Shown in pieces: positions 24,313 through 36,626 of a DNA stretch of 64,000 bases. Position 1 is the first letter of the stretch; every line of letters begins with the position of its first letter. Source of the DNA: Gigaspora margarita (Eukaryota > Glomeromycota > Glomeromycetes > Diversisporales > Gigasporaceae); assembly GCA_009809945.1 (NCBI GenBank), contig WTPW01001604.1, forward strand, positions 97,257 through 161,256. The letters run 5' to 3'. The notes below the pieces were generated by a model, which ran no database searches, was not told the DNA's origin, and saw only the letters and a list, made by a program, of their open reading frames with translations. The position numbers were made by a program, and so were the translations under genes.

Positions 24313-24548
24313 TATACATGAGGATGAAAGCATTTCAGGTTTGAAAACCTGAAATTAAATTTGAAGACGAAATTGTTTTTGACCTATTTTACTTGAAAGA
24401 TGAAATTATTTGATACTTTTTTTGAATAGATGAAATTATAAGTAATATATATATATAAATTTTATTTGCTCTTCCTTATAAAAATTTAATTTTCTCTAAT
24501 GAAGATGAAATAGGCCTTTTTCAAAAATCAATTTCAGTGGCATTACTA
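24313..24548. mobile_element. 236-bp MITE with 8-bp duplication, copy 1
   Basis: The body TATACATGAGGATGAAAGCA ... TGGCATTACTA is nearly identical to 52261-52499. The flanks AACCAAAC (24305-24312) and AATCAAAC (24549-24556) match at 7 of 8 bases, as expected of an aged hAT-type duplication. The termini are only weakly inverted. Confidence 0.8.
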
Positions 24549-24766
24549 AATCAAACTCAAACTATAAATTTTATAAAGTTTGAAATCAAACTAACTCAAA
24601 TAAAAAATAATCAAATTCAAACTAAACCCAAATTTTATACTAAGTTTAATTTGAGTTTGATTTGAAATTTGCAAACTAGTTTGAGTTTGAATAATATAAA
24701 TATATTTTATATTTTAAACAAGTTTCTTAATTCTAGCTTTGTATTTAAGTAAGCTTGTTTAAAATA

Positions 24767-25592
24767 CTATATATTTCTAAAAATAAGCTACTTTTTTGAA
24801 TGATTTTGAACAAAAAATCTGAGATTACTTATTTTTAGATAAAATCGATTTTTGGTCAATTACCAATAGTAGTTACATAGTAAAATCTAAATTATACTAT
24901 GTAAATCTACTATATGTACTTAAGTAAACTTATTTGGGAGACTAAACTATATCTATCCTAAAAGTTTCATCAAAATAGAAGTACTTTTTATTATTTTATT
25001 TTATTTTTTTCCAAGTTAAGGTGCTTGTTTCAGGAGTAAGAGTTTTTTCAAGATATTTAAGATTACAGGTTTTCTACATGGAGGTTACCCAACATAGTAT
25101 ATTAATGAGAGTACAACTAGCCACACCTGCAACTTTTGGTTGCCTATTTAAGTAGCCACCTGAAGGTTCTACTCTAGCTACCATACCTGGAATCCAATAC
25201 TAGTCATTGTCTATTTTAAACTCTCTAATCAATGCTGTCTGCCAATCCCTCTTGTATCAACTTTTTATTATTTGACTTTTAATTTTTATATACAATGAAT
25301 ATATTTTGTTAATAAAATTTTAATCTCATTGTTGAACATAAATATTAAAATTCAATTAATAAAAATTCTTCAATTTTATCATAAATTCCAGAGTATACAT
25401 ATTATAATCTTCTGAATAAGTTTATTTAAGCAACTTTAATTGATTTACTTAGTAAAATTTGGACTTTACTATGTAGCAACTTTTATCAATCATGGTTAGC
25501 TTATTTTCGGGTCAAAGACATTTTTGCATTTCTTGACCAAAAGAGAGTAGGCAGTTTATTTTCAAATGTAGCTTATTTTTGGCAATATACAG
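24767..25592. mobile_element. 826-bp foldback MITE carrying a truncated SINE
   Basis: It begins CTATATATTTCTAAAAATAA after TA (24765-24766) and ends TTTGGCAATATACAG before TA (25593-25594). The arms are complementary (AGTAAACTTATTTGGGAGAC against AATAAGTTTATTTAAG-like sequence). Same family as 5325-7672. The centre is split by the SINE at 24997-25259. Confidence 0.7.
24997..25259 (-). mobile_element. 5'-truncated copy of the tRNA-headed SINE
   Basis: It matches the 3' part of the SINE at 6389-7375; for example AGAGTACAACTAGCCACACC and GCAACTTTTGGTTGCC occur in both, and similarity covers about 25085-25258. It lacks the tRNA head. A 14-bp duplication ACTTTTTATTATTT at 24983-24996 and 25260-25273 marks it as a true 5'-truncated retroposition, not a deletion relic. 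Confidence 0.85.
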
Positions 25593-25780
25593 TATTCAAA
25601 CTCAAACTAGTTTGCATACTTCAAACTCAAACCCAAACCAAACTCAAATTTAAATAAAAAGTTTGCTTCAAATAGACTCAAATATTTTTTTTAATGCTAG
25701 TTTGAGATCAGATTTGATTTAAAATCAAATCAAACCCAAATCTGGGCTAAAGTTTTTTGATCCAGGTTTGTAAAAACTTT

Positions 25781-28529
25781 AATTATGGTAACAATTGCCT
25801 GAACTTTTAAAAAACCTTTGCTATACCATGACTATCGAATACTAGTTAATAGAACTATGGAAAGAAAAGTGTTCTAAGTTTGTTCATTTATTTATTCTAA
25901 GCATACTAGGCTGACCATGCCATTACTGCATTATATTTTTTGGCTTTTGTTATAAAAGAAAACATGGAGCCATAATGCTAAAACTTTTATAAAGAGATTA
26001 ATTAATTCTTTTTGCTGACTTCAAGACTTTCTAATTATACCAGGACTTAAAATATATATAAATAGGTCAGGTATTAGTTTGCTTATTTGGGGTTTATATG
26101 CATATCTTTTCTATTTTTAGAGTCATCTAAAGTGAAATAGAATCACATGACAATTGGCCAATCAAATTATCGAATTTTGATGATCTTTGGCAAAGCAAAC
26201 AAAAAAAGAAGTGAAAATCTTGAAAAATACAAAAAATGGTAGTCTAAGCCTACCTTGGTATTTTAATTAAAAATGTTAGAAAGACAATTTTGCTTATATA
26301 TTATAATTCAAACCTTTCTAACCCTAATTTAAAATGACCCTAACTCTAAAGTTAATTCAATAAAATATATTATAAAAATCTACTCCACTTAGATATTGCT
26401 TATTTTTGAAGTTTTTTCTTCAGATCTTTCAATTTTAGTAATTTTATAATTAACTGACCTATCTATATATATTTCAGGGTTCTATTATACCTATAAGCTA
26501 TATTGAGCCCATGGCCCTTCTTATCTCTATACCACCTGATCTATTACTCTCTATGTTCTTCAATAGTTATATTAGGATCACTTTGCAAAATTACAAAAAA
26601 AAGCCCAAGTCCTGGCTCAACAAGAGATTGATAAAGTATTAGGAGTCAATCATCTTGTAGAGGCTTAATAACAAGAGAGGCAAATAAAATGAATTAAATT
26701 TGTTAACTTTTTTATTATAAATTTTTTTTATTAGTATCAACTTTTACTTTTTCTTTATTGTTCTATTTTATTCTATACATCAAATCCTGTTGCTATATAT
26801 ATTATTATTCTTTTTTAAATAATTTATTTTAATTAGTTATATTAAAATAGGAATTATTAAGTAGCTTAGTGGCTTAGATATAGAGAAAAACTGGTTGTAC
26901 TATGAGCTTATGGTAAATTTAGCAAACTCATAATAAATTTAGTAAATGCACAGAAAATACAGTAAGATAGTAGTAAATATCATGAGTATGCTGAAAATTT
27001 AGTGAATATACTATAATAATTAAAATGTATTTAAAACCTTCAAATTTAATAAAGTCAAAGTAAGTTTCCTATTACTAAAAATTAATAACATAATAGTAAA
27101 ATAAATACTTGTCTTTTGAATTCAACTTGTAACAATAACAAACCTTTTGTAACTCAATTTGATAGACTAAATTGACTCGTAACCTCAAAGTGGTTTATTA
27201 AAACTAAATTCTGTATAACCAATTCTTGTTGATTATTCAAATTGTGTATATGACCAAAAGAAGTTCATCTCTAATCTTTAGTAAAGTTCTTTTAGTCTAG
27301 TAGTAATAGTATAAACTTATTTTCTTTAGTATAGTTATTATTAACTAATTATTTTGAAACCACTATTCCTTTTCAATAAATTTCTGCAACTCTAGAAACA
27401 TTCTAAGTTTCTAGATCCAATTTCTGTAATCTCACCTAATTGATATTAAACCCTATGACCAGTATTAAAGATGTAAAGTCCCTAGTATTCCTAGGAACAT
27501 TAGGAACACTAAATTTAGAATTTATGTTTCCTATTAGGAACAAAGTAGGAAAATAAAAGTTATAATTTGTGTTCCCTATAGTGATAGTTTTTTTGGCATA
27601 GTATGTATTTTTTTTTAGTCTTGCATGACATACCAGAAACGTAGTCATGCAAATTGACAGAGTATATAGTTACCTACTATCTAGAATGATATTTCACAAA
27701 ATCTTGTATTTGATTAGACATTAAAAATCTATAATTTCACATATCAAATTGCTGTGCTAGCATAACATGCTATCCTTTTTAATATTGATATTTATTCCAG
27801 TTTTAACCAAAAAGGAAATGTGGCTAATCATGAATAAAATTGCTGCCAATAAATAGTTGGATCCAGATACTTAAATAGAAATCAAATAATATTCAGATTA
27901 TATTCAGATTTTAAAGAATCTAATAGCTTATGAACATATATGCACACAAATGTGTGTACTTATATGTGCATATCAGATTTGATATTTATGTACTTTGAGA
28001 TAGCTATAATATTATATGATTAAATGAAATTAGGTAAGAATGTTCTATCAACTATGTAATTTCTGAATTTATGACATATTATATAATTTATTAATAATGA
28101 CAATTTAAATTGTAAATTTTATTAATGATGATAATAATAATTATTAATAATTGTATATCTTTTTTATTAATATTCATGAAGATAATTCTTTATTATTTAT
28201 GCTTCATATATTTTTTTAATTATATTCGAATTGATCTTTATTACATTTCCTTCTTCAACACTTTATTGATTGCAAGTTATAATAAATGTCTAAATATACT
28301 AAAAAATTCTTATCTTTAGTGTAACTCAAAATTCAAGCTAATACCTTTAAGTTTCTTTCACATACCTAAACAAGATACTATAGGAATAACTTGGGAATGC
28401 AAGTTTGTTATAATTATGTTTTATTTAAAAAAAGTAATATTGTGGTAATTATTTTCCAATTAGATTTGGGTTAGACAAAACATCCCAACCAAGTTCCTGC
28501 CATTGCTAAAAACATATGCAATGTTTCTA
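25781..28529. other. AT-rich, no gene recognised
   Basis: Only short frames without protein character. A MITE-like patch with CCTAACCC motifs lies at about 26130-26360. The rest is low complexity. Confidence 0.35.
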
Positions 28530-29254
28530 CAGTCAGACCTTTCTATAATCACAAGTTGGTTGCACCCTATTTTGGTGATTGTATAGAGTTGTGACTATAA
28601 ATAAAATACTTAGTCATGGTCACTTGACCAAAGGTCAATTAGTAATATATTTGCGCATATTTGAAATACTATTAAAAAATTTAAAATATTTGATAGTGAA
28701 TAACTTTTGATCCAGTGGCCCAATTTGGATAAAATGACCACCAGAGTGTTTTCTAAAGAGTATAAAATTGTCAAATCTGGTTACAAAATGCTAGGATTTT
28801 TTGTCTAGATATTTAAATTTAATCAATCTTTAAACATGTGAAGTGTCACAAATCCTTAACAATCACAGGAGCCTGTTATTGGATTTTAACTATTTTGGGC
28901 TCATTAGAATCGTCTCATCGATATGAACATTTTGGTAGTTGTTTTATTTAAATCGGACTGCGGCATCAAAAGTTATTTGCTGTCAAACCTTTAAGAATTT
29001 TTAATAGAATATTTTAAATAAACATAAATATGAATATCAGTCAATCAGATATTTTAATCCATATTTGGTCAAAATTGGTGACTATAAAGAGGGGTTTTAT
29101 TAATAATATTGATAAAAAAATCAATTTATAGTGATTATAGGTGATTTGTGACTATAAAGAGGTTTTTTTTACTATATTTAAGTCTATTGCACAATATCGG
29201 GTGCTTATATAGAGGTGTAACTATATAGTGTGTGACTATAAAGAAGTCTGACTG
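28530..29254. mobile_element. 725-bp TA-flanked element, CAGTCAGAC termini, copy 1
   Basis: The left end CAGTCAGACCTTTCTATAAT and the right end TATAAAGAAGTCTGACTG match in inverted sense at about 20 of 24 positions. TA at 28528-28529 and 29255-29256. It is non-coding, a Tc1/mariner-type MITE by its ends. The sister copy is 36627-38014. Confidence 0.8.
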
Positions 29255-29256
29255 TA

Positions 29257-29943
29257 CATGGAGAATGCAAAAATGATTAAAATATATATTAATATTTGAT
29301 GTTATTCTGAAAATTTAGCAAGCATTTAATATTTAGGCAAGCATATATTAATTTATTTTCATTCACTTTTTATTTATTTATATTTTTTTTAACTTTTTAA
29401 TTTGTTTACTTTATTATTATTATTATTATTAAATTTTTTTGCTTGCTTTTTTTTAATAATTGTTTAATGGATACCAATTCTAAAATGACAATTCATGATG
29501 CTAAACAAGAATACATAAATACTTTTTGTCATTACTAACAGATCACCTTAAGGTTCATTTATTAAGATACATTAATTCGAGTTTTTTATTTTATATTTAT
29601 TTAATAATATCAGGTTTACTCAGTTTTGATCAACTTACCAATAATCACTTCACAAAAAACTTAATTTATAGTGAATTAATTCAGACAAGGTTATATTGCA
29701 ATTGATTAATTCACAGACAAGTTCATTTATAAAAGTTATTTCACTAAAAGCTAATTTTGCAAGCAAATTATTCTAGTCATTGTTATTAGAATTAAGTTGA
29801 GGTTTAAAGTTGGTGCAATTTATAAAAAAATTGGTAGTACAATATATTGAATTGTATAAAATAGTCTTGCTGTAAAATAATTATTTACAAATTAAGTTTT
29901 CAACAAGCATTTGTTGGTGAAATGATATGAATGTAGATTCAAT
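29257..29943. other. AT-rich spacer with weak foldback
   Basis: Low-complexity T-runs and an ATT microsatellite at about 29410-29430. At 29640-29935, motifs such as TTCACAGACAAGTTCATTT resemble the foldback at 22707-23104. No gene. Confidence 0.35.
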
Positions 29944-29945
29944 TA

Positions 29946-30261
29946 CCATATATTTCTGAAAATAAGCTACTCCAAAAATAAGCTGCCCTTCTGATTTTTT
30001 TCAAACATTTTAAAAAATGCGTTAGCAGTTGCTACATATAAACGTACAAATTTTACTAAGTAAACCTTCAAATGTGCCATTAAGTAAGCTTGTTCAGAAC
30101 ACAAAAATACACTTATAGTAAAAATTTCACATTATTTGGACAACTTTTTGTTAGTACATTTTTTAATTTTTCAAAAAATTTAACAATTTGAAAATAAGCT
30201 ACTTAAGTTTTTCATATAATTTTTGGCCCAAAAAAGGTAGCTTATTTTTGGGAATATATGG
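29946..30261. mobile_element. 316-bp MITE, sister of 4367-4681
   Basis: Starts CCATATATTTCTGAAAATAA and ends TTTTTGGGAATATATGG with TA on both sides (29944-29945, 30262-30263). The arms carry AAATAAGCTAC and GTAGCTTATTT. Length and ends agree with the copy at 4367. Confidence 0.8.
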
Positions 30262-30263
30262 TA

Positions 30264-32467
30264 TTTATTATGTGTCAATTGTTTTATTTTTATTTCAAAA
30301 GAATCAAAAATATATTTAATCCTCAATAATAATGAAGTTTTAACCCTTGTGAAAATTAATTTACTATAATACTAATTATATTATATAGTTAGTTAATAAA
30401 TGTGTTACAACTATTAATGGTTTTATTTGGCATTCAGGATCACAGGATAATCATTTTTACATGACAATTAAAAAGCTTCTGGCTTTGAATTTAATGTACC
30501 AATCTGGACCACGAAGGGGCTCAGGTTGCAAGCTATTAAATTCAAAACCAAATATGCTATTATTGGATGCGAAGCTCCAGTAATAGATCTGGTTTTATTT
30601 TTCTTTATAGAAAATAAATCTCTAGCTTAATCAAGTCTGTTTGGTGTATAAATAGCATTTATAGAACCTATATTTATCATTAAAAAAAAAACAGAATAAT
30701 ATAAATAATATACTCTATTTAAAAAACTTTAATTTTAAGATGTACTAATATAACATTCCTGGTTTTAGCATAACTGCATTCACAGCTACCCTAATGTATG
30801 ATTTTTTTTAGTTGTGATATAGTATATAACTTTTTTAGTTGTGGGATCAGATTGTAATATCAATTTTCATTATAGGAATATTAAAACTTTTTTGAGAACA
30901 TAAATGTAATAGTTTATGTTCCTGAAGAACAAAAAAAATTTTCAAATCTTTCCACTGCCTATGATACCCATTTTAATACAACCACTTATTTATATTATTT
31001 TTCTTTTATTATTGTGCAGAAAAGCTTAACTAGATATTGTTTCAATTTTGTATATGCAGTGTAATCTAAATTAGCTCATCAAATTGCTAGAATAGATAAT
31101 ACAAAGCTAATTAAAATTTTTTAAAAAATTTTATTATTTAAATCTGAATTTTGATTGGTCGAAAATTTTTTTATAATAAAAATTAAAGTTTTTGATTGGT
31201 CAAATTTAAAAATCATATATGGGTCTGTGCCTTGAAAATGACCCTACGAGACATTGTTACACAAGATTTTTATTAAGAAAAACATAGTAAATCTATTTTT
31301 AGAAAAAAAAATTCAAGGAACAGACCCCATATATTTCAAATTTTATTTTTTATATAAAAATATCTAACTTTAAAGCTATTAACTTTTTAAAGAAAGCATA
31401 TTTTTAAAATCTGACTAGTAATTTTATAGAACTTGTTTTAAAAACAAAGTTACTAGTTAGTTTTTTAAAAATTTAATTTTTAAAAAGTTAATAGATTTTA
31501 AAGTCATCTATTATATTGGCAAGTTAAGGTTTTTGTACTATATTTAATTAATATCAATTTACTAAAAACCCATAATAGTATCACTAGCATCAGTATCTTT
31601 GCTTTATTGTGGTAATTTAGTGATTTACTATTACCTATATCTTTGTAATTTGTATATCTGAGTTCACCCACATATTTATATTTAGTTAGTTGGAGTTTAA
31701 ACTGAGACTATTTTTTATATTGTTTTATTGCTTTTCCAATCAACCATTACATTATCTTTTCAATTATAATTAAATGCACTGATATATGCTATATATCTCT
31801 TTAATAAAGTTTTAATATTTAGCACTAATAGTGCTGGAATGAATTCAACTATTATATCACATACATGCAGTTCTTTTTAAAACAAATAATCAAATTAGTG
31901 TGGCCTTATATAATAAACAAGTTAATTTGATTTTTAATATTGATAACTATAATTTATCATTAACTTATAATTAGTATTGATAACTATGATTTATGAATTT
32001 TACAGAAAGGTTACCAAAATTTTGGGTTAAATGCATCAGATATAGGTCGATATTTAGCCCTAGTTGTTAGCAGGTTCTATAGCAAATTATCAGCTTATGA
32101 TTTATTAGTAAAAATTTTTATAATCTTGGAGCAAAATTGATTAATTCTGATATAGCTAACTATGATTCCAATACTCTCTGACATATTTGATCTGGAATTC
32201 AGAAACGCTCCTATATAAGTCATGATTTATTGTTAACATATAATTAATATTGATAGCTATAATTTATTGCTAATATATAATTAATATTTAATGATTAATT
32301 AAAGACACTTATTTGATATAAATATATATTGCATGGACAATAGACTTTGTTGTTAGAACCTTTAATATATTATAAACTAATTTATATTACTATTAAAGTT
32401 AAAGTAAACCCAATTTTATTATATTCCAACACAATAGTAGAAAAACCTAAAAATTTTTGACTAACGT
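30264..32467. other. AT-rich, no gene
   Basis: No coding signal. It contains the small MITE at 31220-31329 and AT-rich sequence with repeated AATTTATGATTAATATTGATAACT-like blocks at about 31930-32290. Confidence 0.35.
31220..31329. mobile_element. 110-bp MITE, TGGGTCTGTGCCTTGAA termini
   Basis: The left end TGGGTCTGTGCCTTGAA and the right end TTCAAGGAACAGACCCCA are inverted repeats. TA at 31218-31219 and 31330-31331. Confidence 0.75.
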
Positions 32468-34305
32468 TAGCAAAATAAATATAAAAACTTTTTCAAAAAA
32501 ATTGCATGCTGAAATCTTTTGAAAGAATTGCAATCAATGTGAAAGCTTTTAAAAGATTCGCAATCTTTTAAAATATTTTGATATGCATTTCTTTTGAAAT
32601 ATTTCAAAATAAATTTTGAAATATTTTGAAATATATTGTGAAATATTGTGAAATAGGCAAATAAAAAAATGCAAATTACCTCTCTAGGGGTCACAGAATG
32701 TAAAATTTTGCATATTATCATATAAATTTGCAATATTTGCAATATTTCGCAAAATTTCAAAATTTTTTAAAAAATAAATAAATAATATACATATTCATAT
32801 AATCATGCTTTTAGAATTTTTTTACAGGTTTTTACATGATTTTGAAAGATTTTGCAATTTATTACAAAATTTTATATTTTTTATTTATTATTATTAGATA
32901 CTAAATTTTTAAATTAAATATACATTTTTAATAAATATTACATATTTTAATATATTCTTTACAATATTATTTTTATAGTATTACATAATATTCTAAACTA
33001 CTTTCACACTTCATCGCATCTATTTCCATTTCTACACACTTAATTTTGCTCACTCTATAGTTAGCTATTATTTTGTTTCTTTGTTTTAACTTTTGTATTT
33101 ACTTTGGCTATTTCTTTTGTTTTAGCTATCACCTTCATTTCACTCTTTTTCTAAATATTTTCTAAAAATAGTAGAGAAGTAAAAAAATAAAAAACCCTAT
33201 TTCTTAGAAGTGTTGGTGTTCTTGCAAATTGCCAGAAAAATCTGTTGTTCTTGCAAAGTGCCAGAAAAGTCAAGTTGTTTTCTGCAAAATATCAAAAGAG
33301 TCAGGAATAAATAAAATAAAATTAAAAAAATAAGTAAAAAAAAACAAACAACCAAAAAAACAAAATATGTAAGCAAACTTAATAAAAAAAATAAATGAAG
33401 CCTAAATCTCTATTACTTTGAAGTAAGAGACTAGTAAGAGTTCGTGTTCTTGCAAATTCAGAAATTGCTAAAATCAAGTATTTTTGTAAAGTGTTAAGCT
33501 AATGTCCTTGCAAAGTGCTAGGAAGTAAAGTCATGTTCTTGCAAAGTACCAGAATAAAATAAATTAATAAAAAAATTTTAAAAAAAACAATAACAAAAAA
33601 AACAAATAACAAATAAAAGCAAAACTTGCAAAAACTTGTGAAAACTTGTGAAAACTTGTGCCCAACTAAATCATTTCTCTAAAGATCTTTTTTGAAAATT
33701 TAGAAATTGTTGTTGATATTTTTGCAAAGTGTCATAAGTCTGAGTTGGCTTGCTAAGTCAACTTGGTGTTCTTGCAAAGTGATAAAAAGTTGTTGGTTTT
33801 CTTGCAAAGGGTATGTTCTTGTAAAGTGTAAAATAAATAAATAAATAAAAAAAAACAAAACAAAATCAAAACCAAAAAAAGCAAAATAAAAATAAAAAAA
33901 ACAAAATAAAATGAAAAATAATATAAAAGATCTAATTTATAAACAAAAGTTCTAATCTGATCTTGTAATACAGAATTTGTAGATTAATTTTGATACATCA
34001 TACAAAATTTCGAAGTTTTTCGCAAATATAGTCAGGTGCACTCTTGGTATAATCCAGGTTACAGATCTACTGATCCAGCTTGGTTTCCTAGATCTAAAAT
34101 ATTTTGAAAATATTTCAAATTATTTTGAACTAAAATATTTTCAATATCACTTTTGAAATATTTTGAAATTACTTTTGAAATATTTTAAAAACTAAAATAT
34201 TTCAAAATATATTGCAAAATATTTCGAAATATATTGCATTTAGCAAAATTTTTTGAAAGATATTGCATGATCGCAAGATTTTTTAAATGATTTTGCTACT
34301 ATAAA
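32468..34305. repeat. Element-like block with AAATATTTTGAAAT-rich ends
   Basis: Both ends (32480-32660 and 34085-34300) are saturated with GAAATATTTTGAAAT/ATATTGCAA motifs. They carry inverted termini TAGCAAAATAA and ATTTTGCTA, suggesting one old element. The centre is the motif cluster at 33210-33835. No target duplication found. Confidence 0.4.
33210..33835. repeat. Irregular cluster of TTCTTGCAAAGTG motifs
   Basis: Around a dozen copies of T(T/C)CTTGCAAA(G/T)TGCCAGAA-like 13-20 mers are spaced unevenly between A-rich runs, for example near 33215, 33246, 33450, 33508, 33535, 33760, 33798 and 33815. The spacing is not that of a simple tandem repeat. Confidence 0.6.
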
Positions 34306-36438
34306 TTTGCTAATAAACAACATTGTATATACCTTTTAAAATTTTAACTTTCATGATTATTACTACTTTTAAATCTATATTAGACCAAATTTTATGGCAA
34401 TTAAAAAAATTAATTCTTATTAAAAAACTTAATCTATAGTCTGATTCATTATCACATATATTAAAAATTGTTCTATTAAATAATTTGCTTACCTTACCAT
34501 TTATTTTCAAATTAATCAAAGCTAACAAACAAATATTAATCTATTTATTAAATCAAGCTATTAATATATAAAAATAAAAAATAAATATATACCTTGACTA
34601 TTGATTGGAATGATGTAACTAGTTGAATTTTATAAGTATAATATAAAACTTTTTTGATACCTTGACACTTTATTATTAATTATTATTTCAACTAGAGACT
34701 TAATTTTTAACAAGATTTGTAATTGGTTCTCAACTTCTTTATAATAGCATTTGCATTAGGTCAGTTTTTAGGCTTTTTATCCCAATATGATTCCATCAAA
34801 GTTGAATACCAAAGTGGAGTTCCTTCAGCAATTTGAGGTCATTTTCCATTAACAATACTTAAAATAAATTATTATTATTATAGTTAAAATCGCCTTTTTA
34901 AGAAAATTTTTCACATTATAATTTCAAAACTGTAAATATCAAATTCTCTAATTAACATTTATTCTTCCAAACCTTAGATACAATATAAGGAAGAATACCA
35001 TATATTGAATATGATTGCTTATTAACTGGTTCACAAATACCAAGATCCCAATAGCCCAATATTTAGTAGATTTATAGTAAAGAATATTTTCAGAATGCAA
35101 ATTTCCATAAACTAAATCAACTTTATGAAATGAAGTAATAGAAATAATAAAATCAAAATTTTATGCAAAAAGATAATAGATGAATAATTTTCTTGCAGAT
35201 AGTCACACAAGTTATATCCTATAGGATAAAGTACAAGTATATAATATTGTATTTGGGTCTTTTGTCAAACCAAATTAGTAAACAAGCTGAACTGCATTAA
35301 CTGTAAACTTAAAATGTGTTTCAATCTAATTTAGAAGATATTTTAATGCTATTAGTGTAATTTGAATAATATTTTTATTCCTGATTATTTAATTAGCATA
35401 AATATGAATATTGTGTTATTGAAATTTTGCATTGCTAGCAACTGAATAAAGAATTAAATCCATTTTTTAAAAAAAGAAAAATATGCATTTCTCTTGCAAG
35501 CCAAACATCTTTTTAAGTTTTTAAATACACAATTTTATAGATCATATAAAATACTATGATGATTTGTCATGTATTAAAATGCCTATCAATTTTGTTTGGT
35601 CTGAATCTATTTAAATAAATAGAGGGATATCAAAAACTATAAATTAATTAAATTACTCATGAATCCATTTTTTACATAATGTTTTGGAATTATCTGATCA
35701 TTAAAGAATTATAGAGTTTTTTCCATATCTAAGTAGCTTTTTATTTTCCTATTTGAAAAACCAACCATCTATTTATTCAGCTGTATAAATAGTTGCTGAA
35801 CCTCCTCTTGTTTTATATTCAATATTTGTAAATTGACTATAAGAAATCCACTCAACAACTGCATCTGGTCTAATTGTTGATAATTAACATTTTTGAATAA
35901 ACTTGTCAATTATTTTATTACCAGATGTCCAATTTATAAAATTGCTTTCCAAGTATTTCTAATACAATATTCCAAATTTTTAAAATTGCTTTCCAAATAT
36001 TTTCTAATACAATATTCACAATTTGTAAGAGCATTAGTCCAATTTTGACAATAATTGCACAACTTTTTTTCATCTTTCTGATTTTGAACATAAAACTGGT
36101 CAAACAAAAATTTTTTTCTGATTAAATAAGATATTTATCTTCAGATATTGATTTTTCTATATATTCTATTTTTTCATCTCTAGTCAAATAAACATTTTGA
36201 TCAAGAAGTAGAACAGCTTTTTGATATGGTACAAGAAGCCTATACTAGACAATAAAATAGTATAGCTTTAAAAATGCATCAACTTTTTATAGAGACAATA
36301 TTCTTAAAAGCTATGTAGCAAATTTGCAGAGCTTATTATAATGAACAAAGTTACCAGTCAGATTTTTAAAATGTTGCCTTTATAAAAAGTTATAGCACTT
36401 TAAAGTTAATTAAAATTGAAACACATAGTAATTATATA
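34306..36438. other. AT-rich, no gene recognised
   Basis: Short frames only. Between 35900 and 36020 a short block (TTTCCAAGTATTTCTAATACAATATT and a near copy) is tandemly doubled. Confidence 0.35.
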
Positions 36439-36622
36439 CAGTCTACTCCCACAATAGTTACACCCGAAATAGTCACATTTTCTTGAGACTATATGCCAAT
36501 CATTTGTAGTAATATAAAATTAACTCTTGTTATAATCACATAATGTGACTATTATTATGTTTCTCTCACTATAGTCATATCAGGTTTCTGCCAGACAGTG
36601 TGACTATAGCAGGAGTAGACTG
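36439..36622. mobile_element. 184-bp TA-flanked MITE, CAGTCTACTCC termini
   Basis: CAGTCTACTCCCACAATAGT at the left is the inverse of CTATAGCAGGAGTAGACTG at the right. TA flanks at 36437-36438 and 36623-36624. It directly abuts the next element, separated only by TATA. Confidence 0.85.
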
Positions 36623-36626
36623 TATA

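Larger units (their letters stand above)
24250..25780. mobile_element. hAT-like element with TAGGGTTCC end, triple nest
   Basis: It starts TAGGGTTCCAAAGTTTGATC and is rich in TTTGAGTTTGAT/ATCAAACTCAAA blocks that reappear inverted at 25600-25770, ending near TTTTGATCCAGG. Inside it lie a 236-bp MITE (24313-24548) and a foldback MITE (24767-25592), which in turn contains a truncated SINE. The right end is approximate. TAGGGTTC starts also occur at 56868 and 57097. Confidence 0.55.
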
